Source: Oleispira sp036960605 (GTDB lineage: Bacteria; Pseudomonadota; Gammaproteobacteria; Pseudomonadales; Oceanobacteraceae). Taken from it: 64,000 nt of DNA. The notes under the pieces were generated by a model. The model was not told where the DNA came from and did no database searches. It saw only the letters and a list, made by a program, of their open reading frames with translations. Positions 52,028 to 60,754 of the stretch are shown piece after piece. How positions within the stretch are numbered: position 1 is the first letter of the stretch; each line of letters starts with the position of its first letter. A program made the position numbers and the translations under genes. The stretch covers positions 15,147 through 79,146 of the forward strand of contig JBALXI010000021.1 of NCBI GenBank assembly GCA_036960605.1. The letters run 5' to 3'.

Positions 52028-52639
52028 TTAAGTAAGCGCTTTAAGTTTGAGAAAGAAGGCTCGGTTGATCGCGCACAGTAATAACCCCAAAGCCAATTCC
52101 AGTGGCCATTTCGCGGCTAACTCGGTGGCGACAGGGTTGTTAGTTAGGCTGTGTAAAATAATGATTAAACTGGCCAAACTTGCAACGGATAGCGCAAGGT
52201 TTGCTTGCTTGCTGCAAATCCCTGATGCTTTGTTGAGTAATAATTTAGCCATTGCCAAGCTACTGATCAAGGCACTGGCAACTAATAAATAGCTTAAGTT
52301 CTGTGTTTGCTGGCAAAGCCAATAAATACCACAAACCCCCAGTAAAATTCTTCCCCAAGCTTCTTTTGGCCAGTCCAGTTTAAAGGCAAGGGCCAGCAAG
52401 ACAAAACTCAATAATGGGAACGCCGCATAGAATGCCAGTTGCTCAAACCAAAACATCGGTTTCAGATCGATGACATATGTTAATAAGCTGGAAGCCGCGA
52501 ACGAAAACACCAATAAACCGCTGCAAAATGCTGCCGCAAACCAACCCGGTTGCTCATCTTTAGGTCGCCAGGTTTTCAGCATCCAGGCCGCCGCGAGCAG
52601 CATCAGTAGCTGCCCGATAATCGTTACTATGAGAGACAT
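52028..52639 (-). CDS. Polytopic inner-membrane protein of unknown function
   Basis: About 203 residues with roughly seven hydrophobic helices, beginning MSLIVTIIGQLLMLLAAAW. ATG 52639 starts 1 bp after the hemL stop codon on the same strand, indicating coupling. Trp-rich segments (TWRPKDEQPGWFAAAF, PMFWFEQLAF) recur. I do not recognise a family. Context within hemL-hemJ suggests a possible link to tetrapyrrole metabolism, but that is inference only. Confidence 0.7.
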   Translation of the reverse strand: MSLIVTIIGQLLMLLAAAWMLKTWRPKDEQPGWFAAAFCSGLLVFSFAASSLLTYVIDLKPMFWFEQLAFYAAFPLLSFVLLALAFKLDWPKEAWGRILLGVCGIYWLCQQTQNLSYLLVASALISSLAMAKLLLNKASGICSKQANLALSVASLASLIIILHSLTNNPVATELAAKWPLELALGLLLCAINRAFFLKLKALT

Positions 52640-52640
52640 C

Positions 52641-53942
52641 TTATTTAGCAGCCATTTGTGAAAACACGGTCTCAGCCGCAGCAATGGTTTCGTTCACATC
52701 CGCTGCGCTATGCGCTGCTGACATAAAGCCCGCTTCAAAGGCAGAAGGCGCTAGGTAAACACCTTGCTCTAACATGCCGTGGAAGAAGGCTTTGAAAACC
52801 TCTTGATCACATTCACAGACTTGGGCGAAGGTGCTGACTTTTTTCGCGGCGGTGAAGAAGAAACCAAACATAGAACCGGCGTTATTGGTGGTGAACGGAA
52901 TGCCATGCTTGTCCGCCGCCGCTTGTACACCGCTGCACAGTTGTTCTACACGAGCAGAAAGCTGTTCATATAAACCGTCTTGCTGCACAGATTTCATCAT
53001 GGCTAAACCAGCTGCCATCGCGAGTGGGTTACCTGACAGCGTACCCGCTTGGTAAACCGGGCCAATGGGCGCTAGGTATTCCATAATTTCACGCTTACCG
53101 CCAAAAGCCCCGACCGGTAAACCACCGCCAATGACTTTGCCTAATGTGGTTAAATCTGGCTGCACATCGTAATATCCTTGAGCACCGGTTAACGATACAC
53201 GGAAGCCTGACATCACTTCGTCAAAAATTAATACAGCACCGTGTTGATCACAGACTTCACGCAAACCTTGTAAGAATTCTTTACTTGGCGGAATGCAGTT
53301 CATGTTGCCGGCAACGGGTTCAACGATGATGCAGGCGATTTGATCACCTTGCTCTGCAAAGCAAGCTTTCACATCGTCGATGTCGTTATAATCTAGGGTA
53401 ATGGTATCGTTGGCTGCACCAGCGGGAACACCTGGTGAAGAAGGAACCCCTAGCGTTAAAGCGCCAGATCCCGCTTTTACTAATAAGGCATCGGCGTGGC
53501 CGTGATAACAGCCTTCGAATTTAACTAGCTTATCGCGGCCGGTAAAACCACGGGCTAAGCGAATAGCACTCATGGTTGCTTCTGTTCCGGAATTCACCAT
53601 GCGCACCATATCCATACCCGGCATGATGCCGCATACCGTTTGCGCCATTTCGATTTCAATTTCAGTAGGTGCGCCAAAACCCAGGCCTTGGTCTAACCGT
53701 GCTTTAACGGCTTCGATAACATCACCACGAGCGTGCCCCATAATCATTGGGCCCCAAGAACCGACGTAATCGATATAGCGATTATCATCGGCATCAAAGA
53801 TACAAGAACCTTCACCGCGTTCGAAAAATATTGGCGTTCCACCCACCCCTTTAAAAGCACGCACAGGGGAGTTAACGCCACCCGGAATGTATTCCTGAGC
53901 ACGATCAAAAAGGTTTTTGGATTTGTCGATTGAATAGGTCAT
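52641..53942 (-). CDS. hemL: Glutamate-1-semialdehyde 2,1-aminomutase
   Basis: A 433-residue PLP enzyme converting glutamate-1-semialdehyde to 5-aminolevulinate, the C5 route to tetrapyrroles. Length and motifs are those of HemL: GGVNSPVRAFKGVGG, VNSGTEATMSAIRLARG, FDEVMSGFRV and the catalytic Lys in LGKVIGGGLPVGAFGG. The GTLSGNPLAMAAGLA motif is present too. It is followed by a coupled membrane protein gene and preceded at 35 bp by hemJ on the same strand. Confidence 0.97.
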   Translation of the reverse strand: MTYSIDKSKNLFDRAQEYIPGGVNSPVRAFKGVGGTPIFFERGEGSCIFDADDNRYIDYVGSWGPMIMGHARGDVIEAVKARLDQGLGFGAPTEIEIEMAQTVCGIMPGMDMVRMVNSGTEATMSAIRLARGFTGRDKLVKFEGCYHGHADALLVKAGSGALTLGVPSSPGVPAGAANDTITLDYNDIDDVKACFAEQGDQIACIIVEPVAGNMNCIPPSKEFLQGLREVCDQHGAVLIFDEVMSGFRVSLTGAQGYYDVQPDLTTLGKVIGGGLPVGAFGGKREIMEYLAPIGPVYQAGTLSGNPLAMAAGLAMMKSVQQDGLYEQLSARVEQLCSGVQAAADKHGIPFTTNNAGSMFGFFFTAAKKVSTFAQVCECDQEVFKAFFHGMLEQGVYLAPSAFEAGFMSAAHSAADVNETIAAAETVFSQMAAK

Positions 53943-53976
53943 AGTTGAAACTCGTGTTCGTTAAAATTTGGATTGT

Positions 53977-54399
53977 TTAAAAAGGTCGTACCACGACCAG
54001 GACAATAATGGCGATTAAAAATAAAACCGGTACTTCGTTAAACCAACGATAAAACACGTGGCTCTTATTGTTTATATCTTGGGCAAACATTTTCAATAGC
54101 GAACCACACATAAAGTGGTAACCCACTAAAAATGCCACCAAGGTTAATTTTGCATGCATCCAGCCTTGGCTTAAATAATATCCTGAGTTCAGAGTAATCA
54201 TCCAAATTCCTAAGGCGATCACTAATACCATCGATGGAGTCATTATGCCGCGATAAAGTTTACGCTCCATGATTTTAAACCGATCTTTACTGACTTGATC
54301 TTCTGCCATAGCGTGATAAACAAATAAGCGCGGTAAATAAAATAAGGCAGCGAACCAGGTAACGACGGCAACAATATGGAAGGCTTTTAGCCAGAGCAT
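53977..54399 (-). CDS. hemJ: Protoporphyrinogen IX oxidase HemJ (UPF0093)
   Basis: A 140-residue inner-membrane protein with four helices. LKAFHIVAVVTWFAALFYLPRLFVYHA (His8, Arg near 24), MERKLYRGIMTP and WMHAKLTLVAFLVGYH are the family signatures, with the conserved His/Arg/Lys set needed for haem binding and catalysis. HemJ oxidises protoporphyrinogen IX to protoporphyrin IX. Its place beside hemL supports haem biosynthesis. No other protoporphyrinogen oxidase gene is visible in the window. Confidence 0.93.
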   Translation of the reverse strand: MLWLKAFHIVAVVTWFAALFYLPRLFVYHAMAEDQVSKDRFKIMERKLYRGIMTPSMVLVIALGIWMITLNSGYYLSQGWMHAKLTLVAFLVGYHFMCGSLLKMFAQDINNKSHVFYRWFNEVPVLFLIAIIVLVVVRPF

Positions 54400-54471
54400 G
54401 GTTTTCTCTCTTGAATCTATTGGTTAAAATACTGTTTTAAACATCTATTGTATCGGCGCTAGTTTAATACG

Positions 54472-56196
54472 TTAGTTCAACGGTGCCGGCACTTGTGGTT
54501 GATAGCGGTAATGTTGTTCGATCATGTCACGGCTAATGATTCCGACCACTTGATTAAACTGTTCATCACGATGAACAACTAACCATTCTATGTGATGCTG
54601 CTGCATAAGATCTAAAGCATTTTGTAAATTGGCCATTAAGGAAATCGATTTTACCATTTTTCGATCTCCCGGCAGTAATAAACAATCTATTTCAAGATGA
54701 TCTGGGTTAGCCGGATTAAACTTATCAATGTTTTCATTCTCAATATGATTTTCAATAAAGCGTGCTAAGTCGGTCGATAATAAGAGCTGTTGCTCGCTTT
54801 CAAGCAAGATCCAAGTGGGCTGAGCGCTCAGTATTAGCTGAGCACTCGCGAGATTAATTAAGCGCGGGCAGGTATTGAAATTCTGAATCATGACTTGGCC
54901 GACCCAGGTATTACGTAATAATTGCCGAACAGGATCTTGGTTTACGGCAAGATTAGTTTGAACGCGAAATATTGACGGCAGGTGAAAAACCTCACTCACG
55001 GTTAAGCTAGCGATCACGATGGCCATCATGCCGGGTAAAATAATATTAGGATTCGCGGTGAGCTCTAGTAAGGCCATTAATGCCGCTAAGGGGGCGCGTA
55101 ATACCGCCGCCATCATTGCGCCCATGCCCAACATGGCATAAAAACCAATATTGATGGGGTAGTCAGGCATAAAATACGCAGACAGCTGACCCATGATGAC
55201 ACCGATAGCCGCACCCATAAATAAACTCGGGCCGATTAAACCGCCGGGAAAGCCCATCGCCGCAGCCCAACCAGAAAGGATAAGTTTGGCAAACAGTAAG
55301 GCCAGTGCTAAACCAAAGACGACTTCCCCCTGTAACCAGCTATTTACACTGTCGTAACCGATCCCCATCACTTCGGGTAAATAGATGCTGGTGATCGCGG
55401 CACAAATACCGAGCAAGCCCCACGTTTGCCAAAGTGGGCGAGTATTCCAGCGCTGCATAAACTTCACCGAGACAATAAATAGACTGCCCAGTGCGCCGCA
55501 AATTAGCGCGAGTAATAAAATGTAGGGAATTTCTAATAGCGACCCCATCTCGAGTGAGGGGACAATGAATGCAGTTTCATTGCCAAATACCGCACGACTC
55601 AAAATAGCGCCGGTTACTGAGGCTAGAATAATGGGGATGAAGCCTTTAATACTGTATTCCAGTAATACCACTTCCATCGCAAAGATGACGCCTGCCATGG
55701 GAGTATTAAACGAAGCTGAAATGGCACTGGCAACACCACAGGCGGCAAGAATTCTTAAACGGTGATGAGGGGTTTTTAGCAATTGGCCAAATTGACTCGC
55801 ACTGCCTGCCCCAATATGAACAGCAGGACCTTCTCGACCAATACTATGGCCACCGATTAACGCAATGATGGCACCAACGAATTGCGCAATGATATTTGTT
55901 TTGGGTAAGTAGCCTTGGTGTTGTTCAATGCGCTGCAAGACGTGACCGACACCAATTTTCCTTTGCTGAGGCTGTAAGCGGCTGAATATGAGTATTAATA
56001 ACGCGGTGGAGCTTAACAGCAGAAGGATGCGTGCTTCGGTGGATAATGATTCAAAGCCCTCGTGGCTGCCATTGGGCAACCAGTGCTCTAGCGGAAGTTC
56101 ATACGCGAGTCGGAATAAAGTAATCAGCCCAGCGCTGATCAAACCGACAAAGGTAGCAAGTAAGGCGAGGGATATTTGGCTTTCTTTTACCTTCAT
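54472..56196 (-). CDS. CLC-family chloride channel/antiporter with CBS domains
   Basis: A 574-residue inner-membrane protein. The CLC core (about 10-425) carries GGHSIGREGPAVHIG (GREGP, gating Glu), FNTPMAGVIFAMEVVLLEY and GLIGPSLFMGAA. The C-terminal part (about 430-560) holds two CBS motifs (MIQNFNTCPRL, then VVGIISRDMIEQHY), likely nucleotide-binding. The protein is longer than E. coli ClcA because of the CBS pair. The proton-glutamate position could not be confirmed by eye, so channel versus exchanger is open. Confidence 0.93.
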   Translation of the reverse strand: MKVKESQISLALLATFVGLISAGLITLFRLAYELPLEHWLPNGSHEGFESLSTEARILLLLSSTALLILIFSRLQPQQRKIGVGHVLQRIEQHQGYLPKTNIIAQFVGAIIALIGGHSIGREGPAVHIGAGSASQFGQLLKTPHHRLRILAACGVASAISASFNTPMAGVIFAMEVVLLEYSIKGFIPIILASVTGAILSRAVFGNETAFIVPSLEMGSLLEIPYILLLALICGALGSLFIVSVKFMQRWNTRPLWQTWGLLGICAAITSIYLPEVMGIGYDSVNSWLQGEVVFGLALALLFAKLILSGWAAAMGFPGGLIGPSLFMGAAIGVIMGQLSAYFMPDYPINIGFYAMLGMGAMMAAVLRAPLAALMALLELTANPNIILPGMMAIVIASLTVSEVFHLPSIFRVQTNLAVNQDPVRQLLRNTWVGQVMIQNFNTCPRLINLASAQLILSAQPTWILLESEQQLLLSTDLARFIENHIENENIDKFNPANPDHLEIDCLLLPGDRKMVKSISLMANLQNALDLMQQHHIEWLVVHRDEQFNQVVGIISRDMIEQHYRYQPQVPAPLN

Positions 56197-56359
56197 GCGG
56201 CTACCTTCATTGCTAGCGGAGGCCAGCCATAATTCTTATTGTTTTGTCGATTACTGCAAATTATACGAATATTTTGCCTGTCTGAACTAACAATTCTTTC
56301 GATAAGGCTTATTATAAGCATCTTTATATGTCCTGTATCTTAGATTTAGAGGCGCACAA

Positions 56360-57409
56360 GTGATTAAAGTAGGCATTGTAGGCGGCACGGGTTATACCGG
56401 CGTTGAATTATTAAGGTTGTTAAGTCAGCATCCAGAAGTTGAATTAACAGTAATTACTTCTCGTAGTGAGAAGGGTATCCCCGTGGCTCAGATGTTTCCG
56501 AATCTACGTGGCCATGTCGATCTATGTTTTTCTGAACCGAGTGCAGAAAATCTAGCACCTTGTGATGTCGTTTTCTTTGCCACCCCTCATGGTGTCGCAC
56601 ATGCATTGGCACAACAAGTATTAGATCAAGGTATTAAGGTTATCGATCTCAGTGCTGACTTCCGTTTGCAAGATGCTGACGAATGGGAGCACTGGTATAA
56701 CCAGCCCCATGGTGCGAAGTCATTATTGCCAGAAGCGGTATACGGATTACCTGAAGTTAATCGTGAGAAGATTAAGCAAGCGCGTTTGATTGCCGTACCG
56801 GGTTGCTACCCTACGTCTGTTCAGTTGGCTTTGCTTCCTTTATTAGAGCAAGGGTTGATTGAAACCTCGGGCATTATTGCTGATTGTAAATCAGGTGTTA
56901 GCGGTGCGGGTCGTCAGGCAAAAATTGGCGCTCTGTTTTGTGAAGCAGGAGAGACAATGATGGCCTATGCTGTATCGGGTCACCGTCATTTGCCTGAAAT
57001 ACGTCAAGGTTTAACGCGAGCGGCAGGCAGTGAAGTCAGTCTGACCTTCGTGCCTCACTTAACACCTATGATTCGTGGCATTCATTCAACGGTCTATGCA
57101 CCGAGCAAAACAGCTGCAGTAGAAGCGTTGGGTGTTGATGGCTTACAAAAGTTATTTGAACAGCGTTATGCCAATGAGCCATTTGTGGATGTGATGCCAG
57201 CGGGCAGCCATCCAGAAACACGCTCGGTGAAAGGCAGTAATATGTGCCGTCTTGCGATTCATCAGCATGCGGATACGGGTTTGATCGTGATACTTTCTGT
57301 GATTGATAACCTCGTGAAGGGTGCATCAGGGCAAGCAGTACAAAATATGAATATAGTCTTCAACCTGCCAGAACAGATGGGCCTGCAGGTTGTAGCCTTA
57401 CTTCCATAG
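56360..57409 (+). CDS. argC: N-acetyl-gamma-glutamyl-phosphate reductase
   Basis: 349 residues, the third step of arginine synthesis, NADPH-dependent. The Rossmann motif VGGTGYTGVELLRLL opens the protein, and the catalytic Cys lies in VPGCYPTSVQLAL. VYGLPEVNREKI and VKGASGQAVQNMNI are family motifs. GTG 56360 is the start (AGAGGCG upstream). It begins the argC-to-tyrS block, whose order I recall from Pseudomonas. Confidence 0.97.
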   Translation: MIKVGIVGGTGYTGVELLRLLSQHPEVELTVITSRSEKGIPVAQMFPNLRGHVDLCFSEPSAENLAPCDVVFFATPHGVAHALAQQVLDQGIKVIDLSADFRLQDADEWEHWYNQPHGAKSLLPEAVYGLPEVNREKIKQARLIAVPGCYPTSVQLALLPLLEQGLIETSGIIADCKSGVSGAGRQAKIGALFCEAGETMMAYAVSGHRHLPEIRQGLTRAAGSEVSLTFVPHLTPMIRGIHSTVYAPSKTAAVEALGVDGLQKLFEQRYANEPFVDVMPAGSHPETRSVKGSNMCRLAIHQHADTGLIVILSVIDNLVKGASGQAVQNMNIVFNLPEQMGLQVVALLP

Positions 57410-57448
57410 TCGGTAAGTTTTAGAATAAAAACAGCAAAGGATTATTGA

Positions 57449-58189
57449 ATGACCGTTGTAAAGGGCAGTAAGCAAGATCGTTTAAGTCTCGTGCGTTATG
57501 ACCCATGGCACCGTTTTTGGCGTGGCGTCTATTTATTACTGTTCATTGCTGCGGTTGCGGGCGGCTGTTTTTTTGCTGGCCAGTACGCCAGCTTAAATGA
57601 GCGACGGGTATTGGGAGCAGAAAGAGATCAGCTGCAAGAGCAAATCGTTGCTGCAGACCTAGAAATTCGAGGATTTCGTCAGCGAGTCGGAGCTTTAGAG
57701 ACCGGTGGTGAAGTTGATCGCCAAGCAGCGGAAGGTATTCGTCAAACGGTGAAGTCTCTGAAAGCACAGATTGCGACATTAGAAGAAGAGGTTTCATTCT
57801 ACAAGGGGATTATGGCGCCTAGCGGTCAAGATAAAGGACTGCGTATTAGCAAGATCACTATTCAGTCATTAGAACAGGATAGTATGTATCGCTATAGCAT
57901 TATGATGACTCAGGTTGCGGATAATACCAGTTATATCAAAGGTCTAGCAGCGGTTAACTTTGTCGGTACCGAAGGTGGTAAGCGCAAAATTATTTCACTG
58001 CGGGAAGTAGACGATAAGGTCAATGAGCTGGGGGTTAAATTTAGCTTCCGCTATTTTCAAGAAGTTGCTGGGGAAGTATCTATACCGGCAAACTTTAAAG
58101 TTGAACAAGTGCAGGTAGTTTTACAGTCATCAGGTAGTAAAGCCCAGCGCGTAGAAGAGACCATTGAGTGGTCACAAAAGGACGTATAA
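57449..58189 (+). CDS. Membrane-anchored coiled-coil protein, DUF6776-type
   Basis: 246 residues with an N-terminal cytoplasmic stretch, one membrane helix (about 27-48, YLLLFIAAVAGGCFFAGQY), then a periplasmic coiled coil (about 52-115, rich in heptads) and a beta-rich domain (residues ~130-240). The architecture matches the DUF6776 genes found between argC and bactofilin in pseudomonads. It shares a TAATG junction with bactofilin, so coexpression is firm and a role in envelope or cell-shape scaffolding is reasonable. Confidence 0.82.
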   Translation: MTVVKGSKQDRLSLVRYDPWHRFWRGVYLLLFIAAVAGGCFFAGQYASLNERRVLGAERDQLQEQIVAADLEIRGFRQRVGALETGGEVDRQAAEGIRQTVKSLKAQIATLEEEVSFYKGIMAPSGQDKGLRISKITIQSLEQDSMYRYSIMMTQVADNTSYIKGLAAVNFVGTEGGKRKIISLREVDDKVNELGVKFSFRYFQEVAGEVSIPANFKVEQVQVVLQSSGSKAQRVEETIEWSQKDV

Positions 58190-58647
58190 TGTTTAGTAGT
58201 AAAGATAAAACAGCCGCCAGTCATTACGATACGCTAATTTCACCAAAAACTGAGATTGTCGGTGATGTGAAGTTTAAAGGAGGCCTGCAAGTAGAAGGCA
58301 CCATTAAAGGAAATCTTATTGCTGAAGCCGGTAGTGGTGCAGTCGTGCGAATCTCGGATAGCGGCCGTGTAGAAGGTCAGATTAATGTCCCTAATGTTGT
58401 CGTCAACGGTGCTGTTGTGGGTGATATCTATGCGGGTGAATACATTGAGTTAGCGAAAAAAGCGCGTATTCAAGGCGATGTGTATTACCACATGATGGAG
58501 ATGGTTCTTGGCGCAGAGGTGAATGGTAAGTTGATTCATCAGAGCAAGGATGAGTTGAAGAAATCCAATAAATCAGAGCAAGGAACGCAAGCAGCTCAAG
58601 CAACGCCAGAAATTAAGAGCGACCAAACTAACGATATAGTTGACTAA
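58189..58647 (+). CDS. Bactofilin (polymer-forming cytoskeletal protein)
   Basis: About 152 residues. The core (residues ~15-110) is the bactofilin beta-helix with regular short turns (VGDVKFKGGLQVEGTIKGNL, VEGQINVPNVVVNGAVVGDI), with disordered polar tails on both ends. Bactofilins self-assemble into filaments without nucleotide. ATG 58189 (AAAAGGA upstream) is chosen; GTG 58168 would add an unlikely leader. It overlaps the upstream stop (TAATG), so coupling with the coiled-coil protein is likely. Confidence 0.93.
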   Translation: MFSSKDKTAASHYDTLISPKTEIVGDVKFKGGLQVEGTIKGNLIAEAGSGAVVRISDSGRVEGQINVPNVVVNGAVVGDIYAGEYIELAKKARIQGDVYYHMMEMVLGAEVNGKLIHQSKDELKKSNKSEQGTQAAQATPEIKSDQTNDIVD

Positions 58648-58697
58648 ATTGGTTGGTTAATTCGATAATGGTCGAGTTAGCCTTTGTGAGATATAAA

Positions 58698-59045
58698 ATG
58701 AACGCAGTAGTATCAGCCGAGCCGATCGGGTTAACCCCCGCGGCAGAAGAGAAAATTAGAACATTATTGGTGGAAGAAGCTGATGATGAGTTATGTTTGC
58801 GCGTCTTTGTGACGGGTGGCGGCTGCTCTGGTTTTCAGTATGGCTTTACCTTTGATGATGAGCGCAACGAAGATGATAGTATCATTTTCAAAGATGGTGC
58901 TCGCGTGCTGGTGGATTCATTGAGTTATCAATATTTAGTCGGATCGAATGTCGATTATCAAGAAGGGCTTGAGGGTTCACGTTTTATGGTGAATAACCCC
59001 GGTGCTAGCTCAACTTGTGGTTGTGGATCTTCTTTCGCTATTTAA
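58698..59045 (+). CDS. erpA: Iron-sulfur cluster insertion protein ErpA (A-type carrier)
   Basis: 115 residues from ATG 58698, matching the length of E. coli ErpA (114). The three cluster-binding cysteines are Cys43 (GGGCSGFQYGF), Cys107 and Cys109 (TCGCGSSFAI). It delivers Fe-S clusters to apoproteins. An upstream in-frame GTG at 58653 would add 15 residues without conservation, so the later start is preferred. Confidence 0.95.
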   Translation: MNAVVSAEPIGLTPAAEEKIRTLLVEEADDELCLRVFVTGGGCSGFQYGFTFDDERNEDDSIIFKDGARVLVDSLSYQYLVGSNVDYQEGLEGSRFMVNNPGASSTCGCGSSFAI

Positions 59046-59074
59046 TGGCCCAATATAAGACTTAGGAACGCTAC

Positions 59075-59593
59075 ATGTTAAAAAAACTGAGTTTTATGCT
59101 CTTTATATTGCCAAGTTTATTATTAGCGAACTTAGTATTAGCGCAAAATGCGGCCCTTCAGCCAGCGGTTCAAATACCAGCGGTTGCTTCTATATCAACC
59201 GCTGAGTCAGCCGTTAAAGAACAGGCGATTGCATCGCAGAAGCTGCAAGCTGATATAGCGTTGCATACGCTGGTAGAATTAAAGCAGTTGCTGCAACAGG
59301 CAGAAAAAATTGCGAATGGTAAAAGCCAATACAATACCGACGAGCCTATTGCCGTTGTCTTGCATGGCGAAGAAATTAAAGCTTTTATGCGCAGTAATTA
59401 TCGCAGTAATAAAGCGCTAGTGGATCTGGCGGCTCGATTAGATGCGTTCAATATTATCGATGTGAAGGTCTGCAAGCGTTGGATGGGAGCGAATGGCATT
59501 ATGGAAAGTCAGTTGCCTCCTTTTGTTGAGGCTGTACCGTTTGGTATTGCTGAGCGCAATCGCTTGGAAGAAGCCGGTTACGCATATTTCTAG
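59075..59593 (+). CDS. Periplasmic DsrE-like protein
   Basis: 172 residues with a signal peptide (about 1-23, LLLANLVLAQ), an Ala/Gln-rich linker, then from about 80 a DsrE/DsrF-like alpha/beta domain: EPIAVVLHGEEIKAFMRSN, VKVCKRWMGANG with a single Cys, and AERNRLEEAGYAYF. The last part matches the GYxY ending of DsrE-like proteins. The function is unknown; sulfur-relay is possible given the Cys. It lies between erpA and the convergent anmK gene, 30 bp after erpA. Confidence 0.75.
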   Translation: MLKKLSFMLFILPSLLLANLVLAQNAALQPAVQIPAVASISTAESAVKEQAIASQKLQADIALHTLVELKQLLQQAEKIANGKSQYNTDEPIAVVLHGEEIKAFMRSNYRSNKALVDLAARLDAFNIIDVKVCKRWMGANGIMESQLPPFVEAVPFGIAERNRLEEAGYAYF

Positions 59594-59614
59594 CTAAGAG
59601 TTTGAACGTTAATT

Positions 59615-60721
59615 CTAAGCGGGATAGATAGCGCCCAAAACCCTTGGGCCTTTTGCTCCCGTTGTATGCGCTAAATTCCCCGCCAAACCATTCATCGTAC
59701 GATAGGCTAACCAGCCAAATGCACAAGCTTCTACCATGTCGACAGGAATACCTAAGTCGTCAGTGCGTCCTATACGAATATTAAGTAAATGGTACTGAAT
59801 ACGCTCAACCAGATAAATATTGTGAGCACCTCCGCCACAGAGAAATAATTCACCATCGGTATAGCCCCATTTTTCGACCCCACGACTGACTGAGACAGCG
59901 GTTAATTCAATTAAGCTGGCTAATACATCTTCTTTTTTAAGACTATTCATCTCAGGTGTCAGTTGTTCAAACTGAGCCAGGTTGAATAATTCTCGGCCGG
60001 TACTTTTAGGTGGGGGCTGGTTGAAGTAATCAATCGCCAACCATTTCTTCATTAAATTAGGCTGAATGCTACCAGAACGTGCCAGTAAGCCACCTTCATC
60101 GAAATTCAGTTGCCAATGCTTTTCAACCCATTCATTCGATAGCGCATTGGCTGGGCCAAGATCAAAGCCGAAAGTATTCTCAGGATCTTGAGAGAGCACC
60201 GTAATATTGGCGATACCGCCTAAGTTTAGAATCTGGCGGGGGTTGTGATAATCAAGAAATATATGTTGGTGAAACGCGGGAACGAGAGGTGCGCCTTCAC
60301 CGCCAGCCGCAATATCACGGCGGCGAAAATCGGCAATGGTGGTGATGCCAGTGAGTTCAGCGATGATGTTTGCATCACCAATTTGCATACTAAAAGCATC
60401 AGGTCTTGGTTTATGGCGGATAGTTTGGCCGTGGCAGCCAATGGCTTTAATGTCGCTGGCTTTATAGCCATATTTATCCAATAGGGCCAAACAGCATGCC
60501 GCGTACAATTGCCCCAACTTCTGATCGAGTGCCGCTAAATGTTCGAGTTTAACGTCAGCCGCTTGGCTGAGTTGAAATAAACGTGTTTGCAGCGTTCTAT
60601 CATAAGGCAGATAGTGGCTGGCTAATATTTGAGGCAGGCCCTGGGAGTCAATTTCTACTAAAGCAGCATCGATACCATCCAGGCTCGTGCCAGACATTAG
60701 ACCTATATAAAGCACGGGCAC
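59615..60721 (-). CDS. anmK: Anhydro-N-acetylmuramic acid kinase
   Basis: A 368-residue cytoplasmic kinase of peptidoglycan recycling that converts anhydroMurNAc plus ATP to MurNAc-6-phosphate. LMSGTSLDGIDAALVE, GCHGQTIRHKPR, TIADFRRRDIAAGGEGAPL and NLGGIANIT are the family motifs, and the actin-like ATPase fold is intact. It stands convergent to the DsrE-like gene and 33 bp downstream of the M23 peptidase gene on the same strand, a recurrent pair in pseudomonads. Confidence 0.96.
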   Translation of the reverse strand: MPVLYIGLMSGTSLDGIDAALVEIDSQGLPQILASHYLPYDRTLQTRLFQLSQAADVKLEHLAALDQKLGQLYAACCLALLDKYGYKASDIKAIGCHGQTIRHKPRPDAFSMQIGDANIIAELTGITTIADFRRRDIAAGGEGAPLVPAFHQHIFLDYHNPRQILNLGGIANITVLSQDPENTFGFDLGPANALSNEWVEKHWQLNFDEGGLLARSGSIQPNLMKKWLAIDYFNQPPPKSTGRELFNLAQFEQLTPEMNSLKKEDVLASLIELTAVSVSRGVEKWGYTDGELFLCGGGAHNIYLVERIQYHLLNIRIGRTDDLGIPVDMVEACAFGWLAYRTMNGLAGNLAHTTGAKGPRVLGAIYPA

Positions 60722-60754
60722 TCCTTATTATTTAGTAATATTCTAATCTGTTTA

